A stretch of 64,000 bases of DNA from Sweltsa coloradensis (taxonomy: Eukaryota; Arthropoda; Insecta; Plecoptera; Chloroperlidae), in the NCBI GenBank assembly GCA_024449915.1, contig JAMZAV010001289.1, positions 286,600 to 350,599 of the forward strand. Direction: 5' to 3'. Positions 12,501 to 26,000 of the stretch are shown here, piece by piece. Position numbers and translations under genes: made by a program. The first letter of the stretch is position 1. The number at the start of each line of letters is the position of its first letter. The notes under the pieces were generated by a model. It saw only the letters and a program-made list of their open reading frames with translations. It did not search any database and was not told the DNA's origin.

Positions 12501-15500
12501 AGATAATTCCTTGTTGCTAACCTTTTAAAGATGCGTGCTTAAAATTTCCTTTAGGCCTAGGCCCTAGTGTAGCTAGCTAGAGTAAGCACCTTTAGGCCTA
12601 GCTAGGCCCTAGGCCTACAAAATTTCATACAACCATGGATGGCCTTGTCAGAAAAATTGCATTTTACAATGTAGCCTTCAACCTACTTTAAATAAAGTAC
12701 ATTATTATTTGTTTGCAATTGAAAAAAAGTGGATTTTTATTTACCGTTATTTACCATATTGTCAAGTTTTTGCACCGTTTTTGCCTATTTTATATACAGA
12801 AATGAACTGTTTTTATTTACCATTTTTCAGTGTCCCTACTTATTACTTGTTTCTAGTACAGTAGACACAAAACATATAGATTATATTGATAATAATAATC
12901 ATCATAACTCAGTTCCAACTACATATGTCGGGTTGAGTAGTGATTTTCCACCATTATCTAGGGCATGAAACTGTAGATACTCAGCTTGCCAGACTCAGTG
13001 TTTCTTCCTCATTATCTAGCTCCTTCCTCTCACCCCTCCCCCCAAAAAAAAATTTAAATTAAAAAAAAAAATTCAGTGTAATATTGATAATTGCATGATA
13101 TAATAGTAATAGCCTAACGTCGCTTCATCTTTTAGATACGTAGCGCGTTCAGACATTTATATGTTCCCGGCGCCTTTCAAATTCATTGGTATTCCTAGAC
13201 AAGGCCAATTCGCAAACGCTTTTTTAAGTCGCGTTGATGGATGAGCTTTTTTGTAAGTTTTTAGTTTGCATGGGATCTCTTTACTTTTTCAAGTTCCATT
13301 GCAAAACCATTTTTGTTAAATTAGGATAATTTTTATATAGTTAGGCCCGGTTTTTCAATCGTGGCATAAATCCTTGATTTACTAACCATTGATTAAAACA
13401 ACCGGAGATTTTAAACAGTGATTAGCCATGTTGTGTTTTTCAATCCACATTTCATCCATGGTTAATAAATCGGTGATTAGTGCATTGACTACTCATTGCT
13501 ATAGAAAAAATGCAACTATAGAAGGCTACGCTATACTCTACAAGGTGGTGAATCAAATCATAATAGTGGAAACCTAACCTAGAAAGCAGGCCTACTGTCA
13601 AATACGTGTTGGAACTCTAGGCACCAGCAAAGTTTATTCAAATGAATACGTAAAATAAACGCCTAGGCCTACACTTTTAGATTGATTTTCTAGTTCAAGC
13701 CTGCTTAGATTTTATATAATATGGGGCCGTTGACCTAGGCTAGGCCCAAACATGTAATTGTCAAACCATTGAATTAGGATTGGATACACAAAGGTCAAAC
13801 TACACCAACTATGATTTTAAAATACGTAAACAGTGCATTAATGGAATATTCACGGGCATTCTTTCTTCACAATAGTTGAACGGAAATATTAGTGATATAG
13901 ACACAACGAAACCAATAAAGGATATTTGTTTTCGACGCCGTGTAGGCCTAGGTTAGGCCCATTCCCGGTTCCAGCATCCAAGTTTCCTTTGTTGTTTATT
14001 GTAAATTGGCTCTTGCTCACCGTACGTACGTAGCCTAGGTCTAGCCTAGATAAATTATCATTTGAGTTATGATGATTGATGAGTAGGGCCTAGGGCTAGC
14101 CTAGGTTCCCCTAGGCTAGGCCTTACCAGCCAAGGCCTGAGCGTAAATTGGCCCTTGCTCAGCGTACATACGTAGTCCTAGCCTAGATAAGATAATTAAT
14201 TCACGATTTGATCTGTACATGATATAAAATAGGCCTGTCCCTAGGGCTTTCAAGTTCCAAGTTCAAGTTTTTATTCATCCGCAGGGCCAAGAAAGCCCTA
14301 AGCCTAGCCTAGCCTAGCCTTACATGACAACTAGGGTCTAGGCCAGCTATTTGATACTGCGCCATCACAAACATAAGTCTAGGGGCCTGCATCCATAGGC
14401 CCCAAAATGAAATAAAATGTGGCCTAGGCCTAGGGCCTATAACTATAAGCAACCCACCGCTGTTGGGCATCTTCATGGAAGTGTGTACGAAAGTTAGGTT
14501 ATGTATATGTTTATGTTTATTTATAGGGCTAATTACAAACCCATGTTATATTGTTATAAATTATAATAATTTTCATTACCATATTACAACAAAATGATTA
14601 CGTAATACGAGCCCATTTACTTGTTTCATCCATTGAAATAAATGTTGGTTCTCAGCTACCGCCATTTTGAAAATATCAATCACTGATATAGGGCACATTC
14701 CGATACTCGCTACGTAGCGCAGTAGCCGCGCTCCACCCATTCCGAAATTAGCTCCAAACGCCCCGCCTTGTGTTCCGAAATACGCTACTGGAGCATTCTC
14801 AGCGCGCTCCTAACGCTGAGGGTTTTCAGCCCGGCACTAGGAGCGTTCCGTGGAGTGGGGGTAAATCAAGATGGCGGCAACTGAAGATTTACGAAAGGAC
14901 TGCTGAAAATAGCACGTAAACTGTTAGGATGTCTGCGTAGTCCATTAGTTCTCCAAGTTTAAGGTTTGGAAATAATTGTTGATGAAAGAATCAATGAAAT
15001 AACCATTAATTAAGCATTCTTCTAATTAAGCAATCTGATAATTTCACGGTCAGCCATGTTTTAAACGCTACACCCGTTCCGAATGTTGGAGCATAATCAT
15101 ACGCTCCACTGCGCTACAGAGACGCTACAGCCGTAGCGACTGGAGCGAATATCGGAATGCGGCCTTAGAAGCTAACCGACCCACCAAGGACCGGTTAATA
15201 AATCGGAGATTTTAATCACTGATTTAGCTAAATTGGTGATTGAAAAACACCTCTGCCTGCTTAAACACTGGTTAACACTAACCAGACCTTTAACCACTGT
15301 TTAAAAGTGATTGAAAAACCGGCCCTTAGTGCTAATTCTAATTGCTATGGTTGTAAATTGCTTTTTGTACGCATTGGTGATTGTTGTCAAGTTTCTATAG
15401 TACTTGTTATATACCTCAAAAAACTTATATTAAAACCTTTATTGTTTATTTCTATGGATTCTGGCTTACCTTTTCAACTTTTTCTTTCAAAAGGTACATC

Positions 15501-18500
15501 ACCATAACCTTAATGTCCATATAAAATATGAACGTTGCAGCCCCACCCGTTTGGTCAGAATCGGCCCAAATGTCACGAAAATATCGCACAAAAAGTTGGA
15601 AAAAATCAGAAAAGTATGATATTCATGAGAAATATTTCTTCGATTGTACCCAAAAACGTGGCAGGTCTAAGTTCAGAGATTTCGAAGGCCTCCTCCAATT
15701 TTCATCAAGATCGCATATGCCGTTTGCCCGGTAGAGCGCGACCAAACAGACAAAAAAAAACGCCTGAGCTAATTTTTTGGGGAGTCAGTGAAATTGAAGT
15801 CTTTGCTTTGCTCATCCCATGATTCCTAGCAAAATCCTAGCAAAGGCAGTGGGCCCTTGGTCTTGGGTACAAATGGAAACCAGAGTCGATAAAGAATTTC
15901 CCCGATTTATCGTCGGTAATCAACCAATGGATCAAAGTACAATGTTGAATATACTAATTTTGCAGATAAGTAAAGTTTTAACTTTTATTTGTTGACAATG
16001 CATGTTATAATATGTAGACATTTTTCATTATTATTATTAGGTGTAGGCTCATGCCTCAGGCAAACGATTAGAATATATAAATATGCTTGACATGTACAGG
16101 AGGGTACTAGCACCCCGTGGTTCTCCTCTACTCACCTGCCAACACTTGGGGTACTCCCAGTCCAGGTCGAGCCCGTCAAAGTTGTACTTGGCAAGGAACT
16201 CCAGCACGTGGTTGACAAACCTCCTCCGCGCTGACGGACTGTTGACGAGCCGGCTGTACTTGTCGCCCTGCGAGTCGTTCCAGCCTCCAAGAGCCAGAGA
16301 CACCTTGATGCCCTTCTTCTTGTAGGCCACCACGCGCTCGTAGAACTCTGCGGAAGACACGGTCACGTTAGGGGGTTCACGGGGAGATACTCTTTTTAGA
16401 ATTTAAATTTACTAGGAAAACGCTAAAGTCCCGCCGCGTTGATGGATGAGCGTTTTTTTTGTAAGTTTTTTTTTGCGTTTTGTGCGTTTGTTTGCACTTT
16501 TACTTTGCAAGTGCTTTTTGAATGCATTGTGGAGGTGATTGTTGTCAAGTTTCTATTGTTATTTGTTAATTGGTATTATAAACTTAAAAAAACTCATATT
16601 AAAACCTTTATTTCTGTAGATTCTGACTAATTTTTTCAACTTTTTCTTTCAAAAGGTACTACATCACCATAACCTTAATGTCCATGTGAAATCTGAACGT
16701 TGTAGCCCTACCCGTTTGGTCAGAATCGGCCCAAATGTGACGAAAATATCGCACTAAAAATTGAAAAACTAAAATTAAAACCTTTATTTCTATGGATTCT
16801 AGCTAACTTTTTCAACTTTTTCTTTCAAAAGGTACTACATCACCATAATCTTAATGTCCATGTGAAATATGAACGTTCTAGCCCCACCCGTTTGGTCAGA
16901 ATCGGCCCAAATGTCACGAAAATATCGCACTAAAAATCGAAAAAAATCGTAAAAGTACGATATTCATGAGAAATATTTCTTCGATTGTACCCAAAAACAA
17001 TACACCTCTAAGTTCAGAGAAAACGAAGGTCCGGTCAAATTTTCATCAAGATCGCATATGCCGTTTGCCCGGAATCGAGCGAACAAACAGACGGAAAAAC
17101 AACAAAAAAAACAAAAAAACACCCGAGCTAAATTTTTTGGGGGGTCAGTGAAATTGAAGTCTTTGCTTCCGCTCGCTACGCTCATCCAAAAATATTAAGC
17201 ATTTTGTAGCGTATGTTTTCCTTCCCATCAAAACCCAAAACATAGGGTGTTTCTTGCACTTTCTTGCACACTAATCATATGATGAATTACAGAAACATTT
17301 CAACAGAGTTAGATCCGATTCCAACAATAGAAGTCGATTGTGTTTTGTTTCAGACAAACATCGAGTGTACGCCAATGAAAGGAAGGTACAATAATTAAAT
17401 TTGTAAACAAATGCTGCTTTGTTTGTCTGCAATGATAGGATGATGTCACAGACTCATCAATCGTACCGTAAGGTCCGTAACTACCAGTATTCAATATACA
17501 GTAAGAACTCCATTATCCGATCTCCGATTATCCGATGTACCGTGTTAACCGAGCTCCATAAAAAAATAGATTTTTTTTTTAAAAAATTAAAGTTTTAAAT
17601 ACGTAAATAAAACATAAAAATAAATTCAGACGCCACGCCGCGCTTTTTTAAATGTACTCTCATACATTTGTAGGCCTAGCAGGAGTCATGCCTACGAGTG
17701 AGTGCAAGAGAAGATAGATCGGCGATATATCTCAACTTTCGAGCAGTGTGCGTCAGTGTCACTGAGCATATAGAGCTCAGTGGTCAGTGTGCGTGGCGCG
17801 CATCGCCGCCTGGTCATACGATCCAACCATCTCACAGTCACAGCTGATCAAATCAAAGATGGTCGTTGTGGGTGGAAGAAGAATTGCGATGTAATCATGT
17901 TTCAACTGATTCACGAAATTCGTAATCATGACGCATTGAATTGTTATTCCTGGGCTTATCTTATTTCTTTCCCAGACTTATCTTGCGACGAGAGCTTCAG
18001 CGCGGGCGATAGTAGTGAGAGGTTTTCCCACATGAGAAAGAGAGCTACCCTAGGTCTAGGCCTACTGCGTCAAATTTAGGCCTAGACATGCGTTTTTATT
18101 ACGACATGTAGGCCTAATTGTGTATTGTGTTTGTGAGCTTGATTTACAAGCTATTAAATCATTTGGTATACCCTGTATGAAGTGTTTCGTATGTATTTTA
18201 TGTTCCTTTATCCATTGCATGTGTCTTATATCATTTTACCATATCAGGCTATGCTAAGAGAGCAAATAAACAAATGAACCGCGCCATCAGAGTTTTTCAC
18301 AAATCCGAGGTGCCCCCGGTCTCATCCAACTCGGATAATAGAGTTCTAACTGTAGCAACATAACACGTAAAATTTCAATGCTAAACTAGTTCTTGACAGG
18401 TAGGTAGGCCTATGGAAGAACATTATTTTTAGTAAAATTAGCATTTTGTGTCGTTTTACAAAATATACGTTCACCGATTCAGCATTAAAAACCTAAAATG

Positions 18501-19984
18501 ATACAAAAACTTATCTCTAACAATTGAAAATACAATTCAACCATGACATTTTAGAATAGATTTGAGGGTTAAAAAGGGACAAATAATCTTTTTGGTAAAT
18601 AAAGAATGTAGGCCTATAGATAGAGGAAGTAAAAAATGGTGTTAAAATTCACGAGTTTTTAAAATGTCCCATTTTATTGTCTAAAATGTAATATTGTCGA
18701 CAAATTACATCATTGAGAGCTGGAAAAAACACATTTTGAAAATGCGAATTTCGCGAAATCTTGCATATGGCACGAAATAACGAATAAAACTGTATGAAAC
18801 TGGTCAAAACGCAAATTAACTCGCGAAATTGAACCTTTAAGTGTGCAAAATGGTGGAGGTGACGATCCAGAATTTAAGTGAATTTTGGTGGAGGTGCCAG
18901 TCCAGACCAAACATTACGCGTGCGGCAGGCGGTACAGTAATCGGGCGACAACGCAACAGCGATCCGTGAGGTCAGGGGCTTCACGGAAATAGACCGCCAA
19001 AAAAACAATGCATTTCACGGACTCCGCGGAAATAGTCCACCAAAATAACGATGTGTACAAATATTTTTTGGTTGGGAATCGATTCTGAATAGATTCTTGG
19101 GCCACAATGATTGATTCTAACTTTTTGGAATCCCTAACTTGAGGGGATCCATTTTATTAGGAGATATTTGGATTTTTTAGTAACGTTTTTGTTTTGACAA
19201 TTTTTGTGAAATTGCGAAAAATGCGAAATTAGAGTTTTTTAAGACCATTTCTCATTACTTTTACCTATATAGATCTAAAGATTGTAATGAAGCAATTTGC
19301 TGAGAAAGGAATACTATGTATGCATACATTAGTTTGAAGTTCATAAGCTAGAGAAGGGATAAGCTCAAGTATTTATGAATGCTCACATAAAAAGGTAATA
19401 TATTTTAACTGAAAAGAAAATCAACAAGTTCTCAAGTCCAACCAATTTGATAGCAAAAATAAATCGTGGTGTACGTATGCCATATCATGGAAGGCAGCAA
19501 CATTTTAGACTTCTACAAAGTAAAGTTAAAAAAAAAACATCAGTGTTAGCAGCCATTTTCTCTGCGCAAATTGTCCGAAAACAAATGATTACGCACTGCA
19601 CTCACACAGCTGGCATTTAAAAACCATCACAACTGCTTTATTTGGATGAATCTAATATGTGCCGAAGAATTAATAACGTCTGCAAAAACTGCTGTGAAAA
19701 CTCAATTAATAAAATAGCATTAGGTGTGTTCGTTTGCACACACTTTTGTGGAATGAGCCACTTTGGCCCGTTTGTTTGCTTCAGGCCTCAGTGTAAAAAC
19801 TTGCTCTCATTACACTAGACTAGCCCAAAGGCCAGTGTTAAGTGTAGACACTGGCTTTTTGAGTGTTAACACTAGGTCCGCAAACGAATAACCTATAAAC
19901 TAAATAGGTAACATTTTATTTTCAAATTTGGCGGCAATTTATGGAAGAAATACATAACACTAAAATAACATCTTAACTTTATAA

Positions 19985-20069
<85 letters not shown>

Positions 20070-23000
20070 TAATTTATAATGAATTTGGTAAAAAAGTGGT
20101 AACTAATTTCAAGCACATCTACTAATTACTAAGATACTGCTCCTGACAACTAAATGAATCAATGTTGCTCAAAATGTTGCTCACTGTTATCGAAGTCCGC
20201 CCAAGAGTCGTGCGCCTTGACGATTAGATTCTCGTAGTCGAGAACAGCAAAGCCATAGACGATGTGAGTGCAGAGGTTGGCGTCAATGTCTTCGGGGAGA
20301 TACTTGCCGGCGCCCTGCCGGTACCACGCCCAGTTGGTGAAGTAGCACACAACCTTGAAGTAATCTGAAAACACCAGTCATATTGTTGTATGCAGATATG
20401 TTAGGCCTACAGTGGCTGCTTTTTTAACTCGTATAGGCCTATATTTACATATTATAGGGGTGTGCGAGTAGCACATTTTGAATTCGAGTCGAGTCGAGTA
20501 TTCCTTTAAATACTCGAGTATCGAGTCGAGTCGATTCGAGTATTCATTTCAAAATTTATTTTTTTATTTAGTCGGTCCACTTGGAACACAACAATTTTTC
20601 TGGTGTGAACATATAAAAAATACATCATTGTACGTACTTGTATCAGGCTATTGAGGCCTTCCTGCCCTTTGTGCTGGTCAATTTCAATAAAATTATAATT
20701 ATACAGTTTGTTATCTATAGTTCCTGGCCCCATAACAATACTGCTGCGATGTTTTAATCCAAAAAAAATTCTCCAAATTCGCACACGCATTATAATATTT
20801 GCGGTCTAGGCATCTCCAATGCTATTTCAGCACATTTGAATATTCCGCGCCCTTGAATGGTTCCAGCAGAGTCGATAAAGAAGTAACCTAACCTTCTTTA
20901 TTGACTCTAGTTCTAGCGATGGCCGACGGAGCGCGCCACGCGTCGTTCGCGTCATCAAACACTGGCATCAAAGCAAAGATGGAAGATTGAAGGAATAGAC
21001 ATAAAACATGTCAAACTACGCCAACTACGATTTTAAAATCGGAAAAAGTGCATTAATGGAATGTTCACTGGCATTCTTTCTTCTCGATAGTTGATCTGAA
21101 ATGATATAGACGCAACGAAACCAATAAAGGATATTTTTTTTCGACGCCGTGTAACCTAGGCCTAGTCCTATTCCCGGTTCCCGCATCCAAGTCTCCGTAG
21201 TTGTTTATCGTAATAATTTTGAAAGCACGCAGTCTCTAGGACCAAGGCCTACTTTTTGCAGTCACAGTACACTTATGTAGGCCTAGGTTGTTATAAGCCT
21301 AGGCCCAGGTCTCTGTACGTAGGCCTAGCCCTACTGTGATGATGGTTCTTTTCAGTTTTCATAGGATTTCATATGTTTAAAACTCGACTCGAAAACTTCG
21401 AGCCTAAAACCAAACTCGACTCGATGTCGAGTATAAAAAAAGACTCAAAAAAACTCGACATTTCGAGTACTCGCACACCCCTACATATTTATATTTACAA
21501 AACAACACTCAAATTCTTAATTTGGCCCTAGGCCAAGCCCTTATTAATTACTCTTGATATGGTCAACACAAACAAACACAAACTGCATCGGATTACCTAC
21601 AAACTAATGAGGATTCTGTTACTGGAATTGCTTTGTTATGCCTGGGCCTAGGCCTAGCAAGGCAAGGGATTACATTATGCAAATTTCTAAAAAAAATTTA
21701 CCTCACCAGCCTTAACTAGAGATGTAAAATTTCCGGAAAGATAAATCTCGGAAATTTTCCGGAAATTTTCCGGAAATATTATCCGGAAATATTTCCGTGC
21801 CTAAAATACATGCAAATTGCAAATATAATGTGGTGGAGTGTAAGGATACGGTTACCTGAGTCTGTATGCAGGATGATAATATTGAATCCTACATAGAGAT
21901 GATACAGGCTTATCCATTAGACCTAATTAGTAATTACTATATACAAAATTAGTAAATTGTATTAATTTGTCCTGAAATTTAATAGGAGATGTAGTAGAGT
22001 TGGAAATGTTTCTTAATACACAAACAAAATATATAGAGTATGATTTTATTGTAACATAGGACCCTAGTTTAGGTAGATAAATAATTAGGCCTACAGTTAT
22101 GACTGCCATTTTGTTGTGTGACCTGACACTAACATCATCTTCATCTTCATCGGAAGAAGTGATAAGAAGTCTGCTCCTAGTCCCGTTTCCAGTATTATTA
22201 CCAGGTCTATTAGGTGTGGTAGGTGTAGACCCACTGCCACTGGTAGCGTGTTGTGTGAGCTTAAACTTTTTCTTAACATCTGAAGGACATTTAAAACACC
22301 CCTCCAAGTGCTTTCGCATCCTTGTAACATTCATGATATACAGTTTTGCACAGAACTTGCACCCATAGGAATCATTTTTAGTGTTAACTTATTGTGGTTG
22401 TTTTATAAAGTAACTTCTTATTAGTTTATTTTGATGTTTCCCCATACTGCAAACTTACAAACTAGTCCTAGGCCTACACTAAATTTAAAACAATTAATAC
22501 AATGTGAACTTGTCACTTGTCACATTCACATGTAGATCAACCCTTTTTCTTCTTGTTTTTTGTGGCCTTGGTTGCTTGGACCATGTGGCCAGTTAATATC
22601 TAGGTATTTTATTGCATTAAGAATAACTTAAGAATAACTTTATTCAACTTTATGTGCACATGGTACATGCATAACTCATTCATTCATAAGTAATAAAAAT
22701 AAGAACAAAAGGGAAATGGAAAAAGCTGGGTGTCATGAGCTTGGAAACTATATATTAGCATTATTTCCAATTGCACTGCCCACCTCATTCCTTTACATCT
22801 TTTCTACATTTTGTGGGGGAAATTGAAAATATATTTCCGGAAATTTTCCGGAAAGATAAACTCGGAAATTTTCCGGAAATATTTCCATTTCCGGAAAATT
22901 TCCCGTGGAAATATTTCCCATTTACATCCCTAGCCTTAACTATCCTGAACCGAAACCGAACAAAAAAAATGGATAATTTTCTATCCGGTACGGGAACCGA

Positions 23001-26000
23001 ATCAAAACTAAACTAATAATCAGGATTTGCACACTCCTAGCACGAAGCAATACCATACTTGAAAAATAACAACAAAAACTGACCTGTACCCATCATTTTC
23101 TAGGCCTACAGGTAAGCCCTGTATCCTAGAAATATTTTAAACTTTTCTTTCAAAATAACAATATCCTTATGACATAGTTGCGGACAGGCATCTTAAAACA
23201 CACTTTAATTTAATTAAACATTAACGTCGATAATATGACTTAATAACTTAGCTATAAAAGTACTTCCAGAGTCTCAAAATCAGGCGGCCATTGCATGATA
23301 GCATTTTTAGTTTTTCAGCATTGATTGTGTCGAGCTGTTATGTGACCATTTTCAAGGCCATTCAAATTTAGCGGATACCTACTCTACTATGTTGTGCTAC
23401 TGACCTGACTTGGTCTCTCCAGGGTTGATGTCAGTGACCGGTCTTGGTGGAGTGGGAGGCAGAGTTGAGTGGACCGGCCACTGCGTTGTGGGCTGACTGG
23501 TCGGAGGTTGCGTTGGCCACTGGGTGGGGGGAGGTTGCGTTGTCCACTGAGTGGGGGGGGGGGTGGAGGGAGGTTGTGTTGTCCACTGAGTAGGGGGTGG
23601 GGTGGGGGGAGGGGTGGGCCTGTTGGTGGGCAGGGACGTCACCTCGGGAGGGGGTTGCGTCACAACCTCATTCAGCGGGTCGCCGAATGCAGATGAACAT
23701 TGGGCACTCAACGGCCAGTCGCACGTGTTTTGTTTCTGAAATTAGAAATTTAGTTGTTGGCAATGTTCATTTATAGGTAAAGTTCGTCCGTTAAGGTTGT
23801 ACACATTCCGGGAGATTCGCCAATCACTGGGGATCTCCAAGACTATTTCCCGGTAAATCAGGAAAAGATGATCTTCAAACGGTGTGAACAATCTGGTCTT
23901 TGGTCCCGTTGAGGAAAACAAAATTTGTTTACTGTTAGCGGACAAACTATACAGTACCGGTACCTATGAAAAGTTAATAAACAAGAGACTAAGCCTGTAC
24001 AAACCTCATATTCAATTCAAACCAAACCTGTTGAAGAGATTTTCAATCCTCAGTTGTGTGTTTGTTAAAGACCTTGCTATACTACACCCAGCACTTTCAT
24101 ATCTTTCTTGGCCACTTATTGCTGTTCTACATCCAAGTAACAGTCAATTTTTTTTTAGTTTCAGGTTTTAAAGTTTAGCCTACATTGTAAAATTCTACTA
24201 CAAAAAACGTTTTTTTAATGCACAGATCATTATTTCAATTTAGGGCTTAATTATTTAACCCTGATGCTAGAAACCACTCCCATTTTAGACCTTTATTTCA
24301 ATCACACACTCATTCTGTCTAATAAACTAACCCGAGGTTGCCAAATTAGCATTTCACACATCCAGTTTTAGTTTTTAATACGGAAATTACCGTAAAGTAC
24401 CGAATATAGGCCGACCTTTTTTTCATTATTTTAGGTCTCAAAATCCCTCCTCGGCCTATATGCGAGCATCGGCATTTTGACGCGCTAATTTCAAACACCC
24501 AAGTTACAGCGCCGTGTGACGAGGAAATACGTAAAGTTCACTGCTTGTGTCTGGCGCTGCGCCAACAATACGGCAGGCACGGAGGATGCGACGCTATCTC
24601 CAGGCCTTCTGCAGGCCATCTGACGAGTGTAGAATGACGTGGAACAGATAACTGGGCGATATGAACCGGTCTGCTTGGAGATTGCGTCATAGCGCTACGT
24701 CATCACGGGCTCCGCGTCAATAGGCCGCGCGGGGAAAACGACCTTGGCACTGGCTCCGCGGAAACAGACCGCAGGAATAACGGCGCGTAAAATAAAAATA
24801 TTTAATTAAAAATTCCTTTTTTAAAATTTTGATGACCAAAGTTAGGGGGTCGGCCTATATTCGGGGTCGGCCTATATTCGGTACTATACGGTAAGTAGCA
24901 TTGCGCAAGTACCCGAACTTTGGGTTGGTTCAGGATTTGGGGGTCAACCCAACAGTCAAAGGTTCCAAAAACAGGCCTACTGTGCTTTAACATGTTGGCA
25001 ATGAAAATTTGTAAGGAGGCTTGGAAAAATACTTGCCCTATTCCAGTGCAGAGAAGGCGGGCAGCTGAACTCCATGTACTTTCCAAATAGACAGACCAGA
25101 TACTTGTTACAGTTTCCTGGGAACATGGAGTGAGATCCTTGGTGGCATGGGGAGTCCACTCCAACTCTGAAGATCGGTTGTTGGTAATACTGCTGGTACC
25201 ACCCAGAACCTAGAGAAAGAACAGTACTGACTATCGGGGTGGTGAATCTATTGGCCTAATAAGTTTTCTATACTGGGCATATGACTCGACCGAAAAATAA
25301 ATGAAATAGTTGTGGTTGTATCAGAGGATCATTCATAATAGATGAGGCCTATGCCTATTACGTATCTATGTAACTTTCATTAGATCATGTAAAATAAAAC
25401 TTAAATTGGGCCAATAGATTCACCTTAGGGCATTATGTTAGTAGTACATTTTGTTTATTGAATGAGGAGTAGGCCCACATGTTATTTAAGAAGATTTAAA
25501 AAAACAAATAACAAAACAACCCAAACTGGTAATTGTTTTTTTATTTAGAAGCATGAAAATGTAGTAGCTATAGTGTGGTTCCTAAGCCAAAAATATTGCA
25601 AATAGTGATAAAAGCATGAAAATTTGCATACTAATTTGACTATGGGGAATTAAAAAGTTATGGCTAAAACGTTTGTAAAACTCATAAACCACAAAAACTT
25701 CATTTATTACTCACTCGCAAATGGCTTTGAAAGTGGAAAGTGAAGTGATTTCAAGGGTCTCCCCATAAACGTGCCCCCCCCCCCCCGCAGCTGCGGCTGG
25801 CCGCTTTTCTTTGTTTCTTCCCACCCACAGCCACAGTAACGGTCAGCCGGGCCAGCTGGATCAAACGCGCACATGGGTCGGCGCATGATCCCCCCTCCTC
25901 TCAGTCGGTCTTCACAACACGTGCACAGTCAGCTGTGAAGTGCGCACCTCCCCTCCTCTCAGAAAGTTACGACCTTGGCTACGACGAGTTACATCGCCGC

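Larger units (their letters stand above)
13199..15821. mobile_element. Retroposon-like element, copy 2, interrupted by a Harbinger-like element
   Basis: The left part (13199-13343) matches copy 1 (GTTGATGGATGAGCTTTTTT); homology resumes at 15329 and runs to TTTGCTCATCC. Flanked by ATTCCTAG (13191-13198 region and ~15824-15831). 13344-15325 is foreign. One unit of the 170-bp array remains (15590-15760). Confidence 0.65.

Noticed and set aside
23469..23696. Gly/Arg-rich protein on the plus strand
   Set aside because: It is the antisense of the chitinase Pro/Thr linker; the tandem repeat keeps several frames open.
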